Assembly: GCA_000469685.2 (NCBI GenBank)
Contig: LS997565.1
Span: 45,413,810-45,477,809, forward strand
Direction: 5' to 3'
Origin: Haemonchus contortus
Taxonomy: Eukaryota > Nematoda > Chromadorea > Rhabditida > Trichostrongylidae
DNA length: 64,000 nt
In this document: piece after piece, positions 33,470-46,000 of the stretch
Layout of the letters: each line of letters begins with the position of its first letter
How positions within the stretch are numbered: position 1 is the stretch's first letter
Translations under genes and position numbers: made by a program
Notes under the pieces: generated by a model
What the model was told of the DNA's origin: nothing
The model's database searches: none
What the model saw: only the letters and a program-made list of their open reading frames with translations

Positions 33470-35270
33470 GGCACACAGGTGACTACCGGAGTTTCCAGTC
33501 AACGCAAACCTTCGATCTCACTCCTAACATTTGACTTGACTACAGTCTATAATTAAGACCTGGAACGGCAGCTCTACTTCTTTGTTGTCCATGGAAATTC
33601 TTGATATTGATTGAAGATTGAGGTTAGAATGGAGTATAAACGAATACCACCGGCCACGGTTTGCTCTTGTAAGTCTTTCATCGTGTGGGGAGCGTAAGAA
33701 TGAAAAGAGCCAAACTTCATAACTAATCGGGCTGCACATCAGTGATTGAACTTGATGATCTCCGGACATTCTTAATTAATTGTATTATCGCGTATCGTGC
33801 TAATCCATCCCATGGGAAGGGTTCTAGGCCTGGCAGCCAGTATGCAATGTGATCACCGTATCATAGTGATTTGCTGGAAAACACTGGAGAAAAAGTATAC
33901 TCTAGTAAAACCCAACATTAGTACCGATGGCTTATCTTTCGAGAATTTCCCGAATTATGGGATTGTTAGGGATGGATCTTGAAGCACTTCCCGGGCCTCT
34001 TTTTTCAGTTATTTTTTCTCTAACTGAACCTTTGCGTTTCTCCTATTGAAACGTCATATCTATTGAGTCTATCTAGTGGCTATTAACTGCATTGAATTTT
34101 AATATCTGTCTTGCTGATAGCAGAGCTGGTGAGCTTGGTTAATCCATTTTTCAGTTTATTTTTCTGGCGCCATGACGTCCGCAACCAGTCATAATTATAA
34201 GCTCCCCCAAACGTAAGCTATGGCAACCTATTAAGAACTACTGCTTAAAACACAGCGGTTATAGGCATCGGCAATCAAAATACTATTGTAGCCGACTTCA
34301 AAAGTATGACTTGATCTGGCAGTGAAGCGGTAGCAATGAGACCAACCATTAAGGATCCAGAACTACACAAAAAAACTGAAAGGGATTAAAGCAATTCATA
34401 AACTAAGTGCTAGGGTAAAATAAGTTCATAGGCAGAGAAGGGAAAATATGTTATTTAGACAGGACTAGCGCAGAGTGTCTGGGGTACGGCAAGCCGATGG
34501 AAACCCACATTGGAGAGATCCAAACGTCTCATGAACGTGCGACACCGTAACCATTGGGGGCGCTTCAGCGTGTGTTCGTTCGGGCTACTGTGTCACACAT
34601 TAACTTGGCAATTGAGTCCCTCTCGTGAAACCCACTTGGATCACGAGGGAAGACGGTAGGCCCATCACTTGACGAATTCGTAGTAATACACGTTCGCTCG
34701 CACAAATTAGCCAGGCTCAGCTGTTTTCTGCTCTTACAATTCGAGGCTTCCGAAGGATCACGCTATACAAAGCTGGTTTGCAATCGATCATAGACGATCG
34801 TATACGTACTGCCACGTATCTATGATGGACACATTATACCAGCTGGCTTCGCAAATCATTGCGAATAAAAGCTAAAGCCCTCCGACACCCCCCAGTACTT
34901 CTACAAGTTGGAAAAGAATTTCACACTAGAAATTCACGAATTGAACTTAAACGTTGCTTTTCAGATCTACCTTTTGCCTAGATACTCAGACTATCGCTTT
35001 TCCAGCTATATGAGCTTTTAAAGAGAGCACTTTTCAGACATTATTCCACAGCTGTTTCGTAGAGAACACACAAATATATTTGGCCTAAACCATGCCTGTG
35101 ATCAATCCTCATCTATTCGAGACTAGGTAACGATGTATGGCAAAGAATAATAAATCAGTTGACAAGGAAACATCTTTGATTTTGAAAATCATCCATAGGA
35201 CAAGTTCACACTGAAGTGTGGAGGTGTTTCTTCTGCTCTAGAACGATTGTATGAATCAACCTCTACTATT
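33470..35270 (-). other. Duplicated upstream block of unit E
   Basis: Collinear with 47930-50060 (G) and 55390-57260 (H). It contains ACCTGGAACGGCAGCTCTAC, CCATCCCATGGGAAGGGTTC and, near 34173, a half TGACGT site where G and H have a palindrome. It breaks off at about 35260 into the 3' flank of gene F. Its minus-strand frames do not keep a reading frame between copies, so I do not call a gene. Confidence 0.55.
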
Positions 35271-35285
35271 GAAAGACCATAGCTA

Positions 35286-35734
35286 ATAGGTTGATGCATG
35301 ATTATTGCGGATTTTTTTGCGACTTCCTTTCTCTCGATAAATTTGAATATTGAATTCGTGATTCAATAGAAATAATCTTCTTGCTTTCCTCAGCAGTCAG
35401 CCAGGGCAGAATAAAATATTGAATCTATTTCTAAGGTCGCCCTATTCACCATCAGAAACTCCTAGATCCTGGATTATCATGTCAATTGTCCGTTGAATAA
35501 TTGGCTAGCGAGCAGAACTTCCGAGGAGATGGATGGCTTGATGGCCGACGTCAAGGCGTGGATTGATCAGGAGTTCTTCGCTTGTGGAAGAACTAGAGGA
35601 TGGGAAGCAGTGCTTGATGTAAATGGTGGATATGTTCCGGAGCAACTATTTAAAAATGCCTTGGCTAGATATATCTATCGCTTCTTTAAGTGAAACTTGT
35701 AGAAAAAATCAGCAATAATCATGCCTCAACTTAA
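35286..35734 (+). mobile_element. Mariner-derived element, 3' flank of gene F
   Basis: Ends ATAGGTTGATGCATGATTATTGCGG and, inverted, CAATAATCATGCCTCAACTTAA, within TA. Encodes the tail of a mariner transposase in the plus frame (DGLMADVKAWI...FACGRTRGWEAVLDVNGGYVPE). Sister of the insertion at 8674, which lies in the same flanking sequence. Confidence 0.8.
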
Positions 35735-36051
35735 TATTTCGAAAACAATCATTGTCGGAAAAATATTGCCACAATCCAGAAATGTATAGGCTACCGTGGA
35801 GATGCTGTGATCACTTCTTACAGTTTACTGCCTTTCTTCTATGTATTGTCATATGTGGATTGATTTCTTCTGAAAGTAGCAGAAGGCCATGTTTGACGGG
35901 ATACGCACCGCGAGCCGTCCGGCGAACAGCTAGTTTCAATGTCTCGTCCTTTATGTAAGACAGTAGTGAGAGAAAGTACAGTTGAGGTCGGACACGACTC
36001 AAATTTGTAGCCTTTTGAGTCATACATGCCACACTAGAGCCAGTGCCTTGA

Positions 36052-39000
36052 CTACAAAATCGTTCTTCTGTGAGAAGCTGTCGCTTGTAGTTGACCCCTC
36101 GAGGAATTATTTGTGTTCTGACCTGCATGTGCTTTGTTTTGAGATCCCCAGGCAGTATTTCTGGACATAAAAAGCAGACAATTTTTCCTAGGACGTAGAT
36201 CTTTCACAAAACACATTACAGCGACTGGATTAAGCACGGGAGACCAGGCGAAAAGAAATGGCAGATAATCAGAAATACGATCAGTCTCCATTTGAAGTAG
36301 AGGTGCCAAGCAGCATGCGCAGAATGGTATTTGTATGAAGAGGAATGGAATTGCGAACTAAATAAAAAATTTTGAAATGAGCAAAATAAAACTTGTGGAA
36401 ATTTTCACAGTAAAAGTATTTTCGAAGGCGAAAATATCCCACCTGTACGAGTAACACTTTCAAAGCCTGATTTTGAAGACGAGAAGAGCTTTGGCTAGAA
36501 GCACGTTTCACAGCAACCATGATTAGTCGGGAGCAGATCAGCATAATCAATAAGCTCATTATAAGAATACAGTCAAGGTAAATACAAGCCGCTATGAGCA
36601 TGCGAGATTGGAATTTATCATCATCATACTCCTCAGCCTAGAATGAATTCCACTATCATTTGCATAAACCGCTTCTACAGTTGATGGGTGGGAGAATTTG
36701 GGAGTTGAAACACACAGAGCCATTCAAAATGCCCACTAAGGTTCTCCACGTTCCCTACAAGGAGCTACAACTATCAAATAAAAATCAAGGGAGGTAGTGC
36801 CACTGTGGAAGATTTTATGCAAACGAGTTGCGCTGAATTTCTCCCTTCGACTGAGATACCATGTGAGCTTTCTTATGCCCACAAACATCCCATCATTCAT
36901 GTTATGAGGGTGTGGTGCAGTAGGAACGAAGCTGGTCTAAGCTGGTCTAGTCTAAGCGGAAGTTTTCTCTGAGGAAGGTTCTAAGCAGTGTCGTTGAATT
37001 GGTAAGATAAAGAAAGTTCTGCCTGGGATTACCTACCTATCAGTAATTCACTTAATTTAGGTGTAGTGGGTAGAAGGGTGTGGTGCGTTAGGAACGAAAT
37101 GGTCGCGTCGCGGCGAGAGAGACGCCGCGTGCGAAGGAATGTAGCAGAATGCAGCAGCAAGTAAGAATTTGAGGAACAAAAGAACCATCAGGAGAATCAT
37201 GTCGAAAGTAATAATTGCATAGCGATCGAGCTGTATGAAGAATGCTAGAACTTTTATGATGAGATAAAAGGTCCGCGACAGCCGCGTGCGGCGGATGGAT
37301 TACTCAAAACCGTTCCTACTGCCCATCCTCCCTTTTATGATTGTCATGATTGATTTCTTGAAAAGGGTGATATTCGGGGATATTGAAAAGAACCCTCTCT
37401 CGCGCCTTCGCCAATGATCTCACTCTTCCGTTTAATAAAATATTGATACCATGAACAACAGACCCGTAGAGTGGCGACGAGATATGCTCTAGGTTCATTT
37501 AAGTAGAGTTGTAAGGCAATAGAGTCGAAATGCGAATGATCCTCGGCATCAGGATAAGCCGAAACGCATAACATTGAAGCGGCCACCAGTACAACGCCAA
37601 ATGGAATCACAAGTACAAAAAGTAGTCGTTTACCATAAAGAGCCATCCACTGAGCCCTGAAGATAAATGAGAATGAACACTATACCACTAAACCTCCGAT
37701 AAACCAGAATTCAGCTCATTTTGGAATCAGGAACGTAACCGAATACATAGTTAGAGTTCCAGATAATCCACTAAAGATCAGGCACATTTCAAGTTATTGT
37801 ATGATCTTCGGTATTTCTGTTTCTCCTCACAATGGGTTTTGTTTCTTGAATGAAGTTCATGTGTTTAGTTGAAGGCAAAGTTCACGATAATTTTGAGGTA
37901 CCTCTTCCTAGTCGAAAAGCGGAGGTATAGGCTGGCAATACTCAAGCGGCAGTGAAGAAAACGAGAAAATTCGCCGATTTCGAGGAAAATAAGGCTTCTT
38001 TAAAGAAGGGAAGGCGAGGGTTGGACGAGATCAAAGGCACAGTTCACGATAAAAAATGACTTTTGAGATGGCTCGCTAGAATGAATTCGTAGGTCTCCTG
38101 TATGCCGTATGTGGCGCAGTCATGCCCAAAAGAGGCCTAGATATGACGTTATAAAGGCTCAAAAGTTGTACCGTGTGTATCCTCGGACGAGTTTCATCGG
38201 CACTGTATAGGCTGCACCAATCGCAAGGAGGCCAATGTAGGGAGATCAATTCACTTGTCATGACCCACAGTGGCAGTGGAAGGTAGTTCTGTAGAGTTCT
38301 GGCTTGATGTAGTCAGTTCTTTATGCAATTGCAACAGCTGAAATCTCGTCCGAACATCCCTTCCATTTTATTTCCTTTATGGTAATCTCGTCCGAACTCT
38401 ATTATGCCTACCTTTGAGGAGCCCTGTTTTTCTCGAAATCAGCGAGTTTTCTCGCATTCTTCAACACCGATGGAATAATCCCAACCTATACCTCCGCTTT
38501 TGACTAAGAAGGGGTACCTTAGACTCCTCGTGAAGGTATCTTTAACATGACGGAAATAATATGGAAGGGTTACTCGGACGAGATTTCACTTGTTGCAATT
38601 GAGCAACGAGCTGACTACATCAAGCCAAAATTGCACAGAACTGCCTTTCACTGTCGCTATGGGTCATAAGAAGTTGCTTGAACTTTCTGCATGAGTTTCT
38701 CGCAATCGGTGCAACCTCTAAAATGCCGGTGATACTCGTCCACGCATACACACGGGAGAATCTATGAAACTTTATAACGCCCTACCTAGGACGTTTTCCG
38801 GCCTGAAAGCGCCACATTCGGAATACTTGGATGCCACAAATTCATCCTATTCTTAGAAAGCTATCATATAGCAATTTCTGTTTGTGAACTGTGCCTAGCT
38901 TATTCTTGCCTTTCCTAACATTTCATGGGAATTTCTTTTCTCGAATGGGGTTTATCTGTTCAATTGAGCAGTTCAAACCATTCTTAAGCTGGAGTAGTTA

Positions 39001-40827
39001 CGCATGATACGTATAAAACAAGTTAAGAAATTCAAGGGTATTCACCTCCAGAAGGAAGTAAGACATCGATTGTACACTTACCTGCAGACTTGAAAGTATT
39101 GAAATATAAATGAGCATGGTGATACCACGATAGAGGTGCATAGAAGGATGACCCAGATTACAAGCAGAATTCGGCCGTAAAGAAATGGTATTTGGAGACC
39201 TCCTTTGATGATGATCACAGAAGATTCACTGCCAATTGCTGCTAGTGTCTGGAAACCCAAATTTCGTTTCTAACTCGTTGCTAAAATTGCATGGCGTAAA
39301 AGCATGGAAAGAAGAAAGGTCTACGAAAGCAAAAAAACAAGGAATTATTCGCGGACAGTTTTAGAAGCCCGCAGATAGGGAAGTCGGAGCTTTCAGATGA
39401 AAACAACGCCTATTGAACCCTTAGGAGGGACGGATATTTCCTTGCCGCACTCGCTGGCCGTAATGCTTCTCTCACCAATTCCTTGTGCTATTCTTTCCAC
39501 TGTCTGACAGGTTCTCTTGTCTGCTCAGTAAACCATGTAAGTTATCCAAGAATTCCAAATGATGGGCAAAAAAGTCAGTTTTTCAAGGGTCACAAACCCT
39601 AGCCGGCCTAAGCAGTTCTTGCCCATAAGTCCGTATTTTTACAGAGCTGTACTTTTTCCTAGTTTTTGTTCAAAGAATGGACATGAAAAGCAGTAGTGTC
39701 GCGGAAGGACGCGACTTAGCAGGTTAACGTGTGTCAAGGGACTGTATCGCGGCAAGAAGTGACTTTACAAGTTTGCTCATGTTCGTGGTCCATTGGAAGG
39801 TACAAAAAGACTTGTAGGGGACGCCACAAGCCAGTTATTTCTTATGCTCTCTCCATCTCCTAAATATCCTGCTGTATAGCAGAAAGCCTCTAGTCTAATC
39901 TCTTGGTGCCTTCATTGTTGTTCATACTTTGTCGTGCTATTTGTTTTGTAGTTCGATTGATAGATAACTATTGTATTTAGTTCGTATTGTTATGTTTTGC
40001 TAATATTACTCTGATCTCTTCTTCGAAATCTATTCACCTTATGATTACGCTGTCGTACAATACGGTCCTGTTATTCGTATCTAACCTGCTACTGGTTTTC
40101 TCCTTGCCTTGAAAGAACGGCCTCTCATCATTCCTGATAATGCTGTGTTTCGGTTTGATTACCCGAGTTTGAGGCAACACAAGTCTCACGTGGCAGGTGA
40201 GAGTGAAGGCTAATCAGCCCACTGGAGAGCCTCCGTTTCAACAGCATTTCAAAATTGGAAGGGATTAAGGTCCCGTTAAACAACTGTCAAGGTGTACTTA
40301 AACTTCTCGCTCTGCCTTGTCGAGGCCGAGCTCAAAATTCAATATGGCGGAATGCCACAGTTCTGAGCGGAGGTAGAGTCGCTCAGGAAAAAAGTACTTA
40401 TGGCGTTATTATGAAAGAATTGTGAGAAAGTTTACATTCATCCAAACCAAATTCATCAGATTCGACACAGCATTTACCTCCATACTTCAGCCCATCAATT
40501 TACAAACCTTGAATACTTCGAGGTGCATTTCTTCCTTCCACACTTCTCTACTTCTTTTATCACACGATAATGTCTGTTATGTTTGAAACTAGGCAATTTT
40601 TCAATACCAGGCATACTTGAAGAGCCACTTACCGGACAAGCAAAAGCATTTATCGCACTGAACGTTACATCAAAAATCGCTGTCGATATTATGATCCACT
40701 TATAATAGCCAGTCGATGTTGATTTGCCCTTCAGAATAACCACAATGATGAATCCATTCAGAGTAAGCGAAAAAAGTCCGCTTACGACAGCGTTGATGTT
40801 AGCCACAAGACTAACGTAAGAAGCCAT
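36052..40827 (-). CDS. Gene F: STR-family chemoreceptor GPCR, five exons, apparently intact
   Basis: Exons: E1 40827-40633, E2 39248-39082, E3 37656-37464, E4 36637-36443, E5 36357-36052, giving 351 codons and the same phases as B and C. E2 has TLAAIGSESSVIIIKGGLQ and TM3. E4 differs from B and C in TM5 (CIYLDCILIMSLLIMLIC), placing an aspartate inside the helix, which is unusual. E5 ends RRTIL. The donor after E2 is a strong GTAAGT, while the donor after E3 is a weak GTCTGT. Introns are 1384, 1425, 826 and 85 nt. The 85-nt intron 4 is the shortest in the array, and intron 3 holds a MITE A and a fragment of another. Family role is chemosensory reception; the ligand is unknown. Confidence 0.9.
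36907..36930. repeat. MITE family A terminal fragment in gene F intron 3
   Basis: GGGTGTGGTGCAGTAGGAAC is the exact terminal sequence of MITE A without an interior, about 145 bp left of the full copy. Confidence 0.6.
37076..37324 (-). mobile_element. MITE family A, full copy, inverted, in gene F intron 3
   Basis: GGGTGTGGTGCGTTAGGAAC through CGCCGCGTGCGAAGGAATG to CCGTTCCTACTGCCC. Opposite orientation to the copies in A, D, E and H, hence an independent insertion. Confidence 0.8.
37870..38898. mobile_element. TIR element family E in gene F intron 2, with a nested second copy
   Basis: Outer ends near GAAGGCAAAGTTCACGATAA and GTGAACTGTGCCT. A second terminal sequence, CAAAGGCACAGTTCACGATAA, begins at 38032. 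Its body runs in the reverse sense: GAAATCTCGTCCGAAC and TTTTCTCGAAATCAGCGAG are inverse to the outer copy. This explains the double length relative to B and C. Confidence 0.6.
39697..40289. mobile_element. Possible solo LTR in gene F intron 1
   Basis: A 593-bp insertion relative to gene C intron 1, running from TGTCGCGGAAGGACGCGAC to AACTGTCA (TG...CA ends). No ORF, no internal retroelement and no clear target duplication. The TG/CA ends and the lack of coding suggest a solo LTR of BEL/Pao or Gypsy type; this is tentative. Confidence 0.4.
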
Positions 40828-40843
40828 TCAATCTGGAAAAGCA
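40828..40843 (-). promoter_or_regulatory. Probable spliced-leader acceptor of gene F
   Basis: Minus strand GCTTTTCCAG, ATTGA, ATGG: acceptor AG five bases before the start codon. Confidence 0.6.
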
Positions 40844-42299
40844 CGAAGTTGAGATTCAAAATACTGAGTCAGTTCGGCCGAATTGAGGTGGCATCAATAG
40901 AGTGTTTGAAGAGTATAATATCTTCCAGGAATGCTCTTCCGCCCACTATAACTCATTATTCTCACACTTTTCTTCTTTTCACTTAGGTTCTCTAAGACGC
41001 TCACACTTAGTGCTTATCAGTTGAGAGCCTTGAATTGGCTTTCTGACATCATCAAGAACTCGCAGGGTGGCTGCTGTATCAATGAAGTGGGAAATCGTAA
41101 GACTTGTTTGATTCCATGTCTTACGAAGCATATGAGGATGGCCTCGAAACATCATTTATAGAAAACTGATGCGAAAGAGGACAGTTCAAAGGCGCTCGCT
41201 TGAGCAAATCAGATGATAAAATTGTTATTCTTTAAAAATTAAAAAAAAATTCTATTGAAAAATCTATCTAATCTTGACACCACATATTCCGAAAAAAACA
41301 AATAATTCAACGGAACCAGCAAAAATGTTGGGAGGTTTATGGCAAACACAAGTAACATAGAGGATTCTCGTTGATTGTTCCAGAGAATTTATTGATATAT
41401 TTTTCAGTATTGCCCTCTGAAAGTAAGAAACCAATAGGTGAATCTTCACACAGAGTCTTTCGATTACCATACACTGTTCACTCATATAAATATTGAAAAT
41501 AATCAAAGAAAGTAGCGAAAATAGTCGCATTCGTAAAGTCTTGAAAAAGTTTCAGAGTCCATCTATGAACTCATGACGACAGCAACGGGGCGTGTGTAAA
41601 GTAATGGTGAGAGGATCACAAGTCTCCTGCACGTAGGTAATTACGGAACTTTCGTAGGAAACATTAATCGCTGCAAACCACTAATTTCTTCTATTATGCT
41701 TTGATCTACAGTACACTATAATTATCAGAAACGGTCATTAGATGGCTGCGGCATTTATGAAATCACATTCCTTCTCAATCTGGTCGGTATAGTTCAAGTG
41801 AAGAAAAGTTTTTAAAAGAACATTTTCTTTGAAATTTCTCGAATCTTTTGCCCTTATTGAGGTCTTGAAAGCTTTCTAATGTTTTTTCTCACTTACAATA
41901 TTAGCCAATCAATAGTGAACAACTAGCCGCAATGAATTCAAAGTCCGGTGGACTCATTGCAAAGAAAGTTGACATGATTTACCCATTATTCACTTTTCAT
42001 TCTGTCGTCTTGAATGCCGTCATTAATCGTAGCTATAAGTGTCGTCGTAAATGTCAGCAATAGAAGTCTAATCGAAAGCGTTGATTGAAGGAGACGAATA
42101 GTAAGCAGAATTTATCATTTGTGATTTCTGGTTGTGAAACATGGGGAGATAAAAGACGGAAGTTGCTCTCAAGTGGTAATGAGGTGGCATGAAAGGGAGT
42201 GGTATTTGGAAACCTGGCAACCCACAGAAATTGAAAAGAGGAGATGTCGAATAGAAAATGGTTCGAAATGATGAAGGATAAAGTCTTGGGGTATCATTC
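40844..42299. other. 5' flank of gene F
   Basis: Paralogous to 14.2-15.4 and 20.0-21.8 kb. No gene recognised. Ends at the SINE marking the F-G junction. Confidence 0.5.
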
Positions 42300-42560
42300 A
42301 ATCACGTCTGAGAGATGAGCCCACGTATTCGACTTCCAGGCAGAATCGTAGTGGCGTAATGAATGGGCATGTGACTTTCACACTGAATTGCGGTGGCCAG
42401 CCAATGTACAAGTGAGTGCTTTATTCCCTCAGACGAGTCTGGTATCAATTGTCCGACCCCGTAGCGATGGAAGGCTTGGTTGGCCTGGGTGGATATCGAT
42501 CCGGGATTCGAACCCGTGACCATGCGTGTGGTAGTGCGCCACTTGCCCCTGCACCCCTTC
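42300..42560 (-). repeat. tRNA-derived SINE, copy 9 (best preserved), F-G junction
   Basis: Inverse reading: tRNA-like head with GTGGCGCACTACCACACG and the B box GGTTCGAATCCCGG, then the body GTCGGACAATTGATACCAG and the end CGACTTCCAG-inverse. The B box and 5' head indicate RNA polymerase III origin. Its paralogue at the C-D junction is split by the RTE insertion. Confidence 0.85.
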
Positions 42561-43021
42561 CGTCGTTCAAATTGATATGATGGTGTAAACATGAACGATC
42601 CACTTACCACGTGACATTCGAACTATAGAACGTCAAGGTTTATTATTAATTTTCATTTATTCGAGTACAGTAATTAAACCGAATAGTTATCACATGGTAT
42701 AGAACGCATGACACAAAAACAGAAATGTACGAAAGCTAGAATGCCTACAAATAGACAACCAGTTATGTTTTGGAGAAGAACATTTCAACGGAGAAGGAAT
42801 TCAGTTCTGCACCCAGTATAAATTGCCTGTCAGAAGTTCTATCTATCAATGGGCAGAGTAGAGGAAATAGGGTGCATGTCGAAAAGCACTCCTACCCGAT
42901 GAATTTGAAAAGGCTCATTCTAAAAAGCGGGCGACCCTTTTCCTAAATTGAGTCTGTCTCTTCCGAACTCTTCGAAGTGGCCAAGGAGAGCTCTATTAAG
43001 AACACATCTTCTGAGTGCAAA

Positions 43022-46000
43022 TCAAATTTCTGATACTGCGGTTAACGTTTTCCCTACTGAACCATTTTTCGGTATGTCCGGAATCCTTCCTTCCGAACGA
43101 TTCCTCATGAAGCAATTAGTGTTCTGACCGGCATTCGCTTTCTTCGGGAACTCAGTAGCGGTACTCTTTGATTTGAAAAACAACAACTTTCTGCTAGGAC
43201 GTAGATCTTTTACAAAGTACATAACAACGATTGGATTAAGAACTGGTGTCCAGGCGAAAAGAAATGGCAGATAATCAGCCATACGATCAGTCTCCATTCG
43301 AAATAGTGGTGCCAAACAGCATAAGCAGAATGGAATTTGTATGAATAGGAATGGAATAGTGAACTGCAAAAAAAAAACTTTTTTTTTTGGAGAAATCTTC
43401 AAGAAACACCTAGCAATCCATTAAGTGATTGAATAAAAGCAATTATTCCTCAGACACTGTAAAAAAATTGGAATGGTATGGTTTGAAATGGAAAAAAAGT
43501 TAGAGTGGAAGTATTCCGACCGAAACAAGAACACACCTGCACTAATAACACCTTCAAGACTTGGCTTTGAAGACAACTGGATCCTTCGTTCGAATTGCGC
43601 TTCACTGTTACCACAATCAACCGTGAACAGATAAGCATAGTTGATAAGCTGCAGAAAAGAATACATACAAGATAGATACAAGATGCCATCAGCATTCGGG
43701 ATTGCGCCATATCTTCAGCATCCTCTCTTGGCTGCAAAATGTTGTGTTATCATTTGCATAACCAACTTCGGCAGACGCATGAAGAAATGAATTGCCCGTT
43801 TTTGTTGCTATCTGGTTAACTCGCATTTTTGTTCTCAGTGTCTGGAGTGAGTATTGCCGTCCAAAAGATCTTCATGGCACGAGATGATGAATTAGGACCA
43901 AAGTAAGACAAAGAGCAAGAGGATCTTTAAAAACAGTCCTCTTTGCCGAGAATCTTCACGGGTTATGGACTCCAATGATGCGACTGAGGATTTCATGCAA
44001 AAGGAAACGTAGAGCGGCTGTAACTCCTCAATTTGCGAACCTTCTGGAATTTTTTCGTCCCTATAAATGGTAATGGTAGCCGGTTATGGTAACCGATCAA
44101 TTCTAAAATCTGCCTATTAGCCTATGCTGTTCGTGTTTACGGCGGATCACAGCAAAGATTGATAGATACTTATAATTATCAAACTGACCCGAAAAGAGGC
44201 GACGAGATACGCCCGAGGTTCGTTTAAGTATATGTGAAGAGCAATATCGTCGAAGTAGGCATGCTCGTGAATATCCGGGTAGGCGGAAATGATTAACATT
44301 GAAGCGGCTGACCAAGCAATACCGATGGGTGTCAGAAATAGAAGAAGTGATCGTCGACCATAGACCGTCAGCCACTGGGCTCTGAATACAAAGGAGAATG
44401 TAATTAGTGATGCTATTGTGTAAGAGAGTATTTTTTAGAATTGCTGGAGATGGTCCAGCGTATAGCCGATGTTATCATTCCCATGTACGTCAGGTGCCTT
44501 TCAACTTGTTCACCAATCACACCTTTCCCAAAATCAAAGCTAAAATAACTGACATTGATTGAAAAGTTGTTCTACAACAGCCTTGAAGCTGCTCGGCTCA
44601 ATTATTTTCAGTTTTCCTCAGGTTTTGTATACAAACACTTGGAACTGATGCACATTTCACTTCTGAGAACTGCCTTTCCGCTATACATCACAGAAGAGTT
44701 CAAGGGAATAGGTTTTGGCAGGGTTGAAAACACAACAACAAGGTATCTGGGGGGATGGCTTTGTTCCGCGCTTCCGTCGACACCAGATCGAGCCGCAGCC
44801 GTCGCACGCGGTGCGCCAGCCCGCGATTTTTGATAGATGACGCGATCGACAGTGGGGCACACGATTGGCGCTCGATCCACGACAATAAGCCTTAAGAGGA
44901 GATAACACCGACTGAAGCCTGAAGCAAATCATTCGCTTCACCGAAATCACTGACAGTGATACTGTAGCGTCATCTCAAGATCACAGTGAGCTGTACAAGC
45001 GAATTGGAGGGGGGGGGGGGGGGAGTAACGTTCCGATGGACGCTCGGAACGGATGTTCACCATTCTAAAGGGGGCAGCAGGGTAACGATACCCGGAATGT
45101 CAGCATTCGAATGAGGGCTAGAAGTTGTAATCACCTGCAAACTTGTAAATATTGGAATATAAATAAGCACGGTGATACTATGATAGAAGTGCATAGAAGG
45201 AATATCCAGATAATAAGGAGGGCTCGGCCATAGATAATTGGCAGGCGAAAACCTCCTTTCACGAACATGACAGAAGACAAATTGCCGATTGCTGCCACTG
45301 TCTGAACCAAAATAATTTAATCAACACTATTTCAGCCCTTCAAGTCATACAATACAAAAAGGATTCAAAAAGGTGATACATTTCTGTAAAAAAGGATATT
45401 ATCAACAACGGAAATAAACAAACAACAAGATGCGTAAAGCAAGACTAGGCGAAGGATACCAGTCAGTGCTGCTGCACGGGTCAAAGCAACTGTGACTCCT
45501 TCCATTTTCAACCACTGAAAGTAGAGGCGTGAGCCGGCAGCGATCGTACTCATGCCATGACAGCATTCTCAGGAAGCGCACTAGGCTTACTGACAAATTC
45601 GTGCCCGAAAGCGGTTGAATGTGAACAACCAGCCACGCCTGACAGAATTCATGCTCCAATACTCACAACTGCTTGTGCGCACCATGCGAATCTTTGATAG
45701 TTGCCTCTCGAATCGGGAGTCCGGTATCTTCTTCCCGAAAACGCCGTCGCCTTCGCCGCACCCGATCGTGCGTTTTGAAGGGGAAGCAGTGGGAATTTGA
45801 AGAGATGTTCCGGCACACGCGGTTCACTATTTATTAGCAGTTTTCACCCTTTGAAGACCGGTCGTCACTAATCATCCAATGCTTTTCTTGCGACATGCGG
45901 TTGGTGCAACGAGCAAGGGCGCTCTTCTGTGCACCCGACAGGCACTAGGTCTTCTGAACAAGCGGATTTTACAACGTCGAACTTTTCTACAACAAATATA

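Noticed and set aside
42490..42550. tRNA gene candidates at B-box-like GGTTCGAATCC sequences
   Set aside because: They are followed by the same ~200-bp body in all nine copies and do not fold as a full cloverleaf, so they are SINE heads and not tRNA genes.
44103..44375. 90-codon minus-strand frame overlapping exon 3 of gene G
   Set aside because: It is exon 3 of the receptor read one base out of frame. The receptor frame has conserved residues and correct splice phases.
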